A stretch of DNA of 64,000 nt from contig JACKDV010000014.1 of NCBI GenBank assembly GCA_020633315.1, forward strand, positions 124,001-188,000. The letters are read 5' to 3'. The notes below the pieces were generated by a model, which ran no database searches, was not told where the DNA came from, and saw only the letters and a program-made list of their open reading frames with translations. Each line of letters begins with the position of its first letter. Within the stretch, counting starts at the first letter, position 1. The translations under genes and the position numbers were made by a program. Below, piece by piece: positions 41,209-48,855 of the stretch. Source of the DNA: Myxococcales bacterium (GTDB lineage Bacteria; Myxococcota_A; Polyangia; Nannocystales; Nannocystaceae).

Positions 41209-41997
41209 TCACGATCGCGGCCACGGCAGACGCAGGCTCACCGCCTGCCAGGGGCGGCCCCGAGCGTCGACCCCCCATGCCAGGAAGTCGTACCAGCTCC
41301 CCCCCTCGCGAGGGCCCAAGCTGCGCACGCCGGCCAGCGCCCGTTCGAAGCGCTCGCGCTCTTGCGGCGGCAGGCTGGCGGCCCACTGCTCGCGCAGCTC
41401 GTCGTCGGGAGGCAACGCCGTATGATCGGCGTAGACGGTCGGCAACAGCCTTCCGTCCGCGAGCGCGCGCAGGCTCAGGCCGATGGCTCCGCGGGCTCCC
41501 GTGGGTCGGGGCCGGGGGGCCGGCAGCACGACCCCCAATGCTCGCTCGCACGCCTCGACGAGCGCGCCCCAAGCCGAGGGGCCGGTCCATCGACCATACA
41601 GCTCGGGCTCCGGCCCGGGTGCCGCCATCAGCGGCAACAAATGCGTCCGCAGCACCCCCGGCACGCAAAGCTCGGCGGGGATGCGAGTGAGTCGGTGATA
41701 GCCGCGTGTGGTGAGGCCCCCGCGACCGTCGGGTCGCACCCCCACCGAGTCGGGCGGGCCCCATGGGTGCTCGGCCAGCCCGAGCGCCGCTGCGAGCTCG
41801 GCTCGCCGCTTCCGTGCACTGAAGGTAATGCGCGGTCGTATTCGATCCGCTGGGGCACCGACCACCACCTCGAACGGAACTGCGTCCACCTCGAGCGCTC
41901 GCGAGCAGGCTCGGGCGAGCGCCTCCCGCTCCTCCCCCTCCCCCACGAGGCATTGAAGTAGCCGCTGGCATGCGGTATCCCGATGCTCGGCTCGCAT
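41209..41997 (-). CDS. Hypothetical protein inside the paralogue array
   Basis: The 262-residue protein is not a member of the array family and I cannot assign it. It is a soluble, Ala/Arg/Pro-rich alpha/beta protein. Recognisable stretches are F-E-V-V-V-G-A-P-A-D-R-I-R-P-R-I-T-F-S, L-P-T-V-Y-A-D-H-T-A-L-P, and a C-terminal W-Y-D-F-L-A-W-G-V-D-A-R-G-R-P-W-Q-A-V. The paired substrate-like beta strands recall ABBA-type aromatic prenyltransferases only vaguely. It is divergent from the five-gene operon, with 61 bases between start codons, and lies 198 bases upstream of paralogue 2, so it may share control with either. ATG 41997 was chosen because the upstream reading runs into the divergent gene. 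Confidence 0.62.
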   Translation of the reverse strand: MRAEHRDTACQRLLQCLVGEGEEREALARACSRALEVDAVPFEVVVGAPADRIRPRITFSARKRRAELAAALGLAEHPWGPPDSVGVRPDGRGGLTTRGYHRLTRIPAELCVPGVLRTHLLPLMAAPGPEPELYGRWTGPSAWGALVEACERALGVVLPAPRPRPTGARGAIGLSLRALADGRLLPTVYADHTALPPDDELREQWAASLPPQERERFERALAGVRSLGPREGGSWYDFLAWGVDARGRPWQAVSLRLPWPRS

Positions 41998-42058
41998 GGC
42001 GCTGCCCTGCGGGGGTGTCGGTGGCAGAGCCGACGCGGCCTCATCCAAGGGATTCCCG

Positions 42059-44317
42059 ATGCTCACACTTGTCCGTTCGTTGACGATCGAAGGGTACACC
42101 GTCTACCGCGACGACGCCGTCGCGACCCGGTTCTACGTGATGCCGAGCGAGCCGAGGATCGCTCGCGACGCCCAAGGGCTCCCGATCTTCTCCCTCATCG
42201 TCTACCGCGAGGACGAGGACCGCATCTCCGTCGACGACCTCGACGAGGACGTCGGCGGCGGCATCCTCACCTTCACCACCGAGCTGGCGGTGGACGACAA
42301 GGACTTCCGCAAGATCGAGCGCAAGCTCCGGGGCATCGTCTACGGCGAGGACTCGGTGGACGACAACGCGCTGGACATCGAGCTCGACTACGTCACCTTC
42401 ACCACGGGCAAGGTGCAGCTGGCCATCGCCGGCGAGCACCTGCGGGGCGAGGACGAGGGCGAGAACAACGAGTTCCTCTCCACCATCGTGGGCGACGGCA
42501 AGGTCAGCGGCATCGGGGCCAACCGCAAGGCGATCATGGCCAAGCTCACCCAGAGCGGCGCCGCGCTCATGTCCCAGCTCGACCGGCTGCGCACCCTGCC
42601 GATCAACGTCGAGTACATCCTCGAGTTCGAGCACCGCCTGGTCGGCGTGAAGATGCGGGTGTGGTGCAACATGACCTCGGCCTACACCCTCAGCCGCGAG
42701 CTCATCTCCTACACCGAGAAGGAGGAGCGCTACGCCGATTCCGACCTCTACCACACCCGCACTCGCATCAAGGCGGTGCGCGAGGAGTTCACCCGCAACA
42801 AGGTCTGCGGCGTGGAGGTGGAGCCGCTGTCCTCCGAGGTCGACAGCGACACCCTGCTCGCCATGGAGAAGTTCGGCTTCGACATGCTCGAGCGCGAGAT
42901 GGGCAAGATGATCGAGGCCCGTCCCACCGACAACAACCTGCTCGAGGACACCTGGCTCGAGGACTACGTGTCCTCGGCCACCAACAACTTCAACTTCACC
43001 CTCGACCGCAAGATGGTGCTGGTGCGCGACCACATCGCGTCGGCCAACATCCAGAACGTGCTGCGCGAGGTGCCCGACGAGATGATCACCTTCGTCGACC
43101 TGCGCACCGACTTCTTCAGCTTCCTCAAGGTGCCGGTCCGGGTCAACGCGAACTTCAAGGACCTGCCCATCGACTCGGTCACCGTCCACCTGCAGTACCA
43201 GCGCCAGCGCGTGGGAGGGGGCGGCACCGAGGAGATCAACGAGAGCTTCAACTTCACCGACGGCGCGACGATCCAGACCTTCCTGACCTTCGCCAACCGC
43301 CTGTCCGACGTGAAGTACCAGTACTGGGCCGAGGTCCACTACTCCGACTCGCCCGAGACCTTCCGCTTCAGCGGGGGCACCACCAGCCAGACCTTCCTCG
43401 TGGTCGACGTGGCCGATCTCGGCCTGCTCCACGTGGACCTGGGCCTGGGCCTGGTCAACCTCAAGCAGTTCCCGCGCGCCAAGGTCAGCCTGCAGTACCA
43501 CTCGGAGGAGCTCGGGCGCACCCTGGAGTCGGAGATCATCCTCTCCGAGGCCAAGCAGACCGCGAGCTGGACCGAGGTGATCCGCGAGACCCCCGGTGAG
43601 TTCCGCTACAAGGTCGACTGGCTGCGCGCCGACGACGACATCCTGGAGGGCGAGTGGCGCACCACCAAGGCCGAGCGCCTGCGCTTCGACGCGCCCACCG
43701 AGGACACCATGGAGGTCACCGTGGTGCCCAGCGGCGACTTCAAGACCGACGTCTCTCACGTGCTCGCCACCCTGCGCTACGTGGACAACACGGACGCCGA
43801 CAACCCCTACGTGGTCGAGAACCCGTTCGACTTCACCGACTCCAAGCAGGTGCTGAGCTGGACGGTGCCGCTGCGCAACTCCGAGGTGCGGGACTTCAGC
43901 TACCGCTACTCGATCGTCTTCAAGGACGGCGTGGTGGAGAACGTGCCCCCCGATCCCACCCAGTGGCTCCCCGGCGAGGCCGGCTTCGTGGTGGTGGGCA
44001 TCAAGTACGACGTGGAGGTGGACATCCACCCGTTCCTGATGACCTACCCGGACCACGCCAAGGTGGTGAAGGTGGACCTCGGCATCGGCGACGAGACCGA
44101 CAGCTTCGTGTTCAACAAGGACAACAACACCTCGGTGACCTGGCGAGTGCGCACCGGCTCGGGGCGCAAGCCGTACTGGATGCAGGTCACCGCCTACTCG
44201 TCCACCGGCCAGGCCATCGTGGGGCCCAAGCTCGACAACCAGACCTCGGAGTCCGTGGTGCTGCAGCCCATCCCCGCACCGGTGGTCGAGCCCGCGCCCA
44301 CGCCCGACGGGGGTTGA
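42059..44317 (+). CDS. Array paralogue 3: first gene of the five-gene operon, 752 aa
   Basis: The head reads Y-T-V-Y-R-D-D-A-V-A-T-R-F-Y-V-M-P, then S-L-I-V-Y-R-E-D-E-D, G-G-G-I-L-T-F-T-T-E-L, a block N-R-K-A-I-M-A-K-L-T-Q-S-G-A and I-N-V-E-Y-I-L-E-F. The tail has F-F-S-F-L-K-V-P-V-R-V-N-A-N-F, then about four modules of roughly 100 residues closing in variants of Y-K-V-D-W and Y-R-Y-S-I-V-F-K-D-G. Lys and Asp are frequent, and there are no cysteine pairs, consistent with a cytosolic or non-Sec-exported protein. AAGGGA precedes ATG 42059. Only three bases separate it from the next gene. Confidence 0.85.
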   Translation: MLTLVRSLTIEGYTVYRDDAVATRFYVMPSEPRIARDAQGLPIFSLIVYREDEDRISVDDLDEDVGGGILTFTTELAVDDKDFRKIERKLRGIVYGEDSVDDNALDIELDYVTFTTGKVQLAIAGEHLRGEDEGENNEFLSTIVGDGKVSGIGANRKAIMAKLTQSGAALMSQLDRLRTLPINVEYILEFEHRLVGVKMRVWCNMTSAYTLSRELISYTEKEERYADSDLYHTRTRIKAVREEFTRNKVCGVEVEPLSSEVDSDTLLAMEKFGFDMLEREMGKMIEARPTDNNLLEDTWLEDYVSSATNNFNFTLDRKMVLVRDHIASANIQNVLREVPDEMITFVDLRTDFFSFLKVPVRVNANFKDLPIDSVTVHLQYQRQRVGGGGTEEINESFNFTDGATIQTFLTFANRLSDVKYQYWAEVHYSDSPETFRFSGGTTSQTFLVVDVADLGLLHVDLGLGLVNLKQFPRAKVSLQYHSEELGRTLESEIILSEAKQTASWTEVIRETPGEFRYKVDWLRADDDILEGEWRTTKAERLRFDAPTEDTMEVTVVPSGDFKTDVSHVLATLRYVDNTDADNPYVVENPFDFTDSKQVLSWTVPLRNSEVRDFSYRYSIVFKDGVVENVPPDPTQWLPGEAGFVVVGIKYDVEVDIHPFLMTYPDHAKVVKVDLGIGDETDSFVFNKDNNTSVTWRVRTGSGRKPYWMQVTAYSSTGQAIVGPKLDNQTSESVVLQPIPAPVVEPAPTPDGG

Positions 44318-44320
44318 TCC

Positions 44321-46471
44321 ATGCTGGACCTCTCCCATCCCGTGCGCCAGATCGCCGGGGTGGACCTGGCCCAGGACACCTCGGAGCGAGCGACGTGGTA
44401 CGTGCTCCCGGCACCGCCTTCGGTGGTGCGCGTGGACGGCGTGCCCGACCTTCGCCTGCTGCGGATCATCGAGGACGGGCAGCTCCGCAGCGGCGACTTC
44501 CACCTGCGGGTCTCGCTGGCGTGGGCGCAGGAGCAGCTCGACGAGGCCAAGGCCCTGCTCGAGGAAGAGGCGCACCGCGAGGTCACGCTGCTGCCGCTGC
44601 CCGTGCTCTCGGCCGAGGCCGACATCGTGTTCGCGGGACGCGAGCCGGTGTCGGAGTCCGATGACACGCTGCCCCCGTTCGAGCTGCGCCGCTATGGCTC
44701 GGGCCAGCCTCGCCTCGACCCGCCCTACTCGGCCGCGCTGTCGACCTCCCTCACCGCCGACGGCACCCGCCTCGTCGACGCGGTGATGCGGGGCGGCGGC
44801 GCGCCGATCGGGGTGAGCTACCGGCTGCTCACCGAGGCCCTGCGCCCCGGCATGCAGGTGACCGCCCGCGTGGACTGGAGCCGCAGCTACGAGCACTTCT
44901 CCTCCCACCGACGCACCGGCGGGTTCCTCTACACCGAGGACGTGCGCGAGCTGGTCGAGAAGCTGGTGGAGGACAAGGTGATCCAGATCTCCGCCGTCTC
45001 CACCCTGGGGGTCGACGAGGAGGGCGGAGCCGACGGGCTGCAAGAGGCGCTGGCCTGGGTGCAGCGGGCCCTGGTGGAGCGCTTCTGCAATCCGGTGATG
45101 GAGCTGCGGCGCGAGCCAGCCCACGTCTCGCTGGGCACGGTGGGCGAGATCTTCAAGGTGGGGCACGCCTACCAGGTCAAGGCCCTCACCCAGGTGGAGC
45201 ACGCGGTGGCCGAGATGCGGCTCGACGTGGCCACGGTGGTCCGGCGCACCCTGCTGACCCAGACCCACCTCGCCGATCTGCTCGGCGACGCCGACCCCGA
45301 CGAGCACATCGAGGACGCCGAGCCCGATCACCCCTTCTTCGCGCGCCACGAGCTGCGGGTCCGCACCGCCCGGAGCCTCGCGACCGACGGGGTGAGCGAG
45401 CTGAGCGCGGATTGGTGCTACGGCGATCGACAGATCACGCTGCGGCTGACTCCCGACGAGCCCGAGGCCGAGCTGAGCACCTGGCGCGACGCCTCCGACG
45501 GCTCGCAGTGGTCGCTGGTGGGCCAGGTGACCTTCGCCGACGACTCGCCGGTGCACGCAGGCGAGTCGATGAGCCTGCCCCCCGTGGAGGGGCACGGCCA
45601 GGAGCTCACCCTCGACCTCGCCGCCCTGCTGCGGCTGCACCGGGTGGAGGTGATCACCGTCCCCGATCCCGAGCGGGTGCTGGCCACCCGCGTGCGGCTG
45701 CGCCAGCTCCAGGGCGAGGATCTGGTCGAGGAGCGCGAGCTGGTCTTCAGCGGCGACCAGGCCCGGGCCACCGCGACCTTCGCCGACATGGCCCCGGAGC
45801 AGCGCATCGAGGCCCGCTACGGCTGGCTGCTCGCGGGTGGGCGGCTGCTCGAGGCCGCGCCGGTGGTGCTCGACACCACCATCCTGCGCATCCCCCCGCC
45901 CTTCGCCGGCGCGTTCACGGTGCGGCTGGTCAGCGCCGAGGACTGGAGCGAGCTCGATCGCCTGCTGGTGAGCGTGAGCAAGGTCGAGGACGGCCCCGGG
46001 CACAACTTGATCTTCGACGGCCCCGGCCAGCTACGTGCGGTGGCCCTCGACATGCCCGATCCGACCGACCGCAGCTTCGTGTACCGGGTCAAGCGCTTCT
46101 GGAGCGACGGCCGCGAGGAGGAGGACGAGCCGGTCCACACCGACGTGGCGATGGTGATGGTGGGAGGCACGCCCGCCAACCGGCTGGTGGTCGACTTCGA
46201 GCCCCTGGGCAGCGAGCTCCCGGTCGCGGGCATCCACCTGATCCAGATCGATCTCCAGTACGTGGACGTGCCCAACCGCCTGCGCCACAGCGACCAGCTC
46301 GAGATCCGGGCCCTGGCCGACCGTCCCCGCTGGAGCGTGGAGCTGGCCGACCCCACCCACCGCGAGTACGAGTACCGCATCACCACCTACCGTAGCTCCG
46401 GCGAGACCCAGGTCGGCCCCTGGACCAAGACCTCCGAGCGGCTGGTCGTGGTTCCCATCGTCGCCCAGTGA
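44321..46471 (+). CDS. Array paralogue 4: divergent member, 716 aa
   Basis: The family outline is kept but weakly. The head has I-A-G-V-D-L-A-Q-D-T-S-E-R-A-T-W-Y-V-L-P-A-P-P, R-L-L-R-I-I-E-D, then A-L-S-T-S-L-T-A-D-G-T-R-L-V-D-A-V and P-I-G-V-S-Y-R-L-L. The family mark before the modules appears as H-P-F-F-A-R-H-E-L-R-V. The final modules end R-E-Y-E-Y-R-I-T-T-Y-R-S-S-G-E-T. Relative to its neighbours the first block is shorter and lacks the G-G-G strand, so it may have a specialised or minor role. It starts three bases after the previous stop. Confidence 0.82.
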   Translation: MLDLSHPVRQIAGVDLAQDTSERATWYVLPAPPSVVRVDGVPDLRLLRIIEDGQLRSGDFHLRVSLAWAQEQLDEAKALLEEEAHREVTLLPLPVLSAEADIVFAGREPVSESDDTLPPFELRRYGSGQPRLDPPYSAALSTSLTADGTRLVDAVMRGGGAPIGVSYRLLTEALRPGMQVTARVDWSRSYEHFSSHRRTGGFLYTEDVRELVEKLVEDKVIQISAVSTLGVDEEGGADGLQEALAWVQRALVERFCNPVMELRREPAHVSLGTVGEIFKVGHAYQVKALTQVEHAVAEMRLDVATVVRRTLLTQTHLADLLGDADPDEHIEDAEPDHPFFARHELRVRTARSLATDGVSELSADWCYGDRQITLRLTPDEPEAELSTWRDASDGSQWSLVGQVTFADDSPVHAGESMSLPPVEGHGQELTLDLAALLRLHRVEVITVPDPERVLATRVRLRQLQGEDLVEERELVFSGDQARATATFADMAPEQRIEARYGWLLAGGRLLEAAPVVLDTTILRIPPPFAGAFTVRLVSAEDWSELDRLLVSVSKVEDGPGHNLIFDGPGQLRAVALDMPDPTDRSFVYRVKRFWSDGREEEDEPVHTDVAMVMVGGTPANRLVVDFEPLGSELPVAGIHLIQIDLQYVDVPNRLRHSDQLEIRALADRPRWSVELADPTHREYEYRITTYRSSGETQVGPWTKTSERLVVVPIVAQ

Positions 46472-46498
46472 TTGCCCCCAACCCAAGGACCCCAGCCG

Positions 46499-48844
46499 AT
46501 GCTCAACCTACTCGACCGCCAGACCATCGAGGATCTCACCGTGTACCGGGACGATCAGGACGTCCGCAAGTTCTACGTCCTGCCCGACACCCCGACCATC
46601 GCCCAGGATCCCCAGGGGCGGCCCCGCTTCCTGTTCGTCAAGTACGTGGACGACCGACCCGGAGTGGCCGAGGCCGACGAGAAGAACGGCGCCTACACCC
46701 AGTTCCACGCCACTCTCGCCATCGGCGACGAGCGCCGCGAGCGGGTGCTGCAGGCGCTGCGAGAGCGGCTGCAGGAGGAGAAGCGCACCGGCTTCAAGCC
46801 CTTCGGCAAGGCGATCACCAGCACCGAGCCGCTGCTGGCCCGCCCCGACTGGACCGACGGCAGCATCACGCTGAGCACCTTCGAGGCGAGCGAGACCGGC
46901 ATGGTGCGCTCGGTCGCCGGCAGCAAGAAGCCCGACCTGGCCGGTGACCTGGGGGCCGCCTTCGCGCTCGAGCTCGACGACGCGGGCGCAGCCGTGTTCG
47001 CCGACGCCTTCGAGTCGGGCAACGTGCCGATCGTGCTGGCCTACGAGCTCACCTACAAGGCGCGGGTCCCCGCGGCCAAGATGATCATCCACGCCGAGCG
47101 CGAGAAGGTCCAAAAGGAGATCTGGAGCTTCGCGCGCCCCTTCGTGTTCAAGCCGGCCCTCAAGCGCTACACGGCGCTCGCCCCCCAGTCCCTCGATCGG
47201 CTCAAGCTCCTCAACCTAAGGGCGGTCCACGGGCCCTCGGTGCGGGCCATGGTGTCGCGCAAGATGGTGACGGTCGGGGTCAGGAACGTCATCGACGTAC
47301 AGATCCAGTCCGGCGAGGGCGGCAGCGAGGACAGCTCGGTGCGCGAGAAGCTGATGGAGATCGCGGCCGACATCCTCTCGAACAACATCATCCCGGCGTT
47401 CTTCGCGGGCAACCAGATCCTGTCGCAGCTCACCGACGTGGAGGACGGCGACGATCTGCTCGAGCTCAAGGACGACATCGAGAGCTCGCTGGAGCCCTTC
47501 CACATCGAGCTCAGCGAGGAGGTCGCGGTCGACCGCCAGGCCAACCCCAGCGGCATCATCCAGATGCTGCTCACCGACGAGCAGCGGAGCCTGGCCTTCC
47601 GCGAGACCCCGCTCTCCGATCCCTTCTTCCAGCAGCTCGACGTCGAGGTGATCCCCACCGGCATGGACTTCGAGCGCGACGGCATCGACTCGATCCACGT
47701 GTTCCTCGAGTACGACCACACCGACACCAAGACCGGGAATCGGGTCTACCACGCGCTCGACGACATGATGACCGTCGAGTCCCCCGAGGTGAGGTTCGAG
47801 CTGGAGCGCCTCGCCCGGGGCCCCGACGGCCTGGCGATCCTCGACTATCGCATCCGCACCGAGATCTACTACTCGATCGACATCCCCAAGAGCGTGGGTC
47901 AGTGGATGGAGAAGCACGACCGCACGGTGCCGGTGGCCCCGCGGGCCCTGGGCGCGCTGCGAGTCGAGCTGGTCCTCACCGCCCGCCCCGAGTCGATCGA
48001 GTCGGCCGAGGTCCACCTGAGCTACCGGACCAGCTCTGGCGAGCTGCTCGATCGCACCCTGACCCTCACCACCAAGGAGTCACGCAAGTCGTGGTTCCAG
48101 TTCACCGGCGAGTTCGGGGAGCAGGGCCGCGAGCCCACCTACCAGTACCAGGTGGTCTGGACGCTCCCGGGGGGAGCCAAGCTGCGCGGTAGCCCCTCCT
48201 CGTCCAAGGCGGACGTGCTGGAGATCGCCACGCCCTTCTCCACCCCGCTGACCTTCACCATCCGCCCCCAGGGCACCTTCGAGGGGGTCAAGGAGATCTC
48301 GGGCGAGCTGCACTACGAGGACCAGGTCAACGACTACCGCGTGGTCCGTAGCTTCAGCCTGACCGCGGCCTCGGCCAGCCAGGTGTTCGACGTGTCTGCG
48401 CTCGAGGGTGGGCCGCGCGAGGCCAAGATCGTCAACGCGCGGATCCAATACACCGACGGGACCCACAAGGAGCTGGCCCCCCTCCGGACCGAGCCCGGCA
48501 CGGTCTGGCTGGGCGAGGCGGTGACCGGCTCGATGACGATCCGCATCCAGCCCTTCCAGGTGGACTTCGAGCGCGACGTGATGGTGGCCATCGTGGTCAT
48601 CACCTACACCCACGCAGACGGCAAGGTCGACAAGAGCCCGGCATTCAACCTGCGCAAGGGCGACGCCTCGGTGTCCAACGCCACCGAGTGGGAAGTGACG
48701 CTCGGCGAGGGCGATCCCCAGACCTTCTCGTACACGGTGAACTACGTCGACTACGACCGAAGGCGCACCACCGTGACGAAGAAGGACGTCGAGGATCCCG
48801 AGATCTGGCTCGAGGGCCCACCGCCCCCCGACGCCCCCGCCTAG
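46499..48844 (+). CDS. Array paralogue 5: head plus Ig-like modules, 781 aa
   Basis: The head is one of the clearest of its subgroup: D-L-T-V-Y-R-D-D-Q-D-V-R-K-F-Y-V-L-P-D, then G-R-P-R-F-L-F-V-K-Y-V, later A-A-F-A-L-E-L-D-D-A-G-A and P-I-V-L-A-Y-E-L. The tail mark is D-P-F-F-Q-Q-L-D-V-E-V. Three or four modules follow, the last reading I-T-Y-T-H-A-D-G-K-V and F-S-Y-T-V-N-Y-V-D-Y-D. This last module is nearly shared with the next gene, linking the two N-terminal subfamilies. ATG 46499 has AAGGA upstream and lies 27 bases after the previous stop. Confidence 0.85.
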   Translation: MLNLLDRQTIEDLTVYRDDQDVRKFYVLPDTPTIAQDPQGRPRFLFVKYVDDRPGVAEADEKNGAYTQFHATLAIGDERRERVLQALRERLQEEKRTGFKPFGKAITSTEPLLARPDWTDGSITLSTFEASETGMVRSVAGSKKPDLAGDLGAAFALELDDAGAAVFADAFESGNVPIVLAYELTYKARVPAAKMIIHAEREKVQKEIWSFARPFVFKPALKRYTALAPQSLDRLKLLNLRAVHGPSVRAMVSRKMVTVGVRNVIDVQIQSGEGGSEDSSVREKLMEIAADILSNNIIPAFFAGNQILSQLTDVEDGDDLLELKDDIESSLEPFHIELSEEVAVDRQANPSGIIQMLLTDEQRSLAFRETPLSDPFFQQLDVEVIPTGMDFERDGIDSIHVFLEYDHTDTKTGNRVYHALDDMMTVESPEVRFELERLARGPDGLAILDYRIRTEIYYSIDIPKSVGQWMEKHDRTVPVAPRALGALRVELVLTARPESIESAEVHLSYRTSSGELLDRTLTLTTKESRKSWFQFTGEFGEQGREPTYQYQVVWTLPGGAKLRGSPSSSKADVLEIATPFSTPLTFTIRPQGTFEGVKEISGELHYEDQVNDYRVVRSFSLTAASASQVFDVSALEGGPREAKIVNARIQYTDGTHKELAPLRTEPGTVWLGEAVTGSMTIRIQPFQVDFERDVMVAIVVITYTHADGKVDKSPAFNLRKGDASVSNATEWEVTLGEGDPQTFSYTVNYVDYDRRRTTVTKKDVEDPEIWLEGPPPPDAPA

Positions 48845-48855
48845 GACCCCGAGCC

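Noticed and set aside
41209..41997. Aromatic (ABBA) prenyltransferase
   Set aside because: The likeness is limited to a few spaced residues near the C-terminus; I could not find the paired ABBA motif set.
42041..46003. A 1320-codon minus-strand frame under array paralogues 3 and 4
   Set aside because: It is Val/His/Gly/Leu-rich shadow coding with no conserved motif, opposite two genes that have clear homologues in the window.
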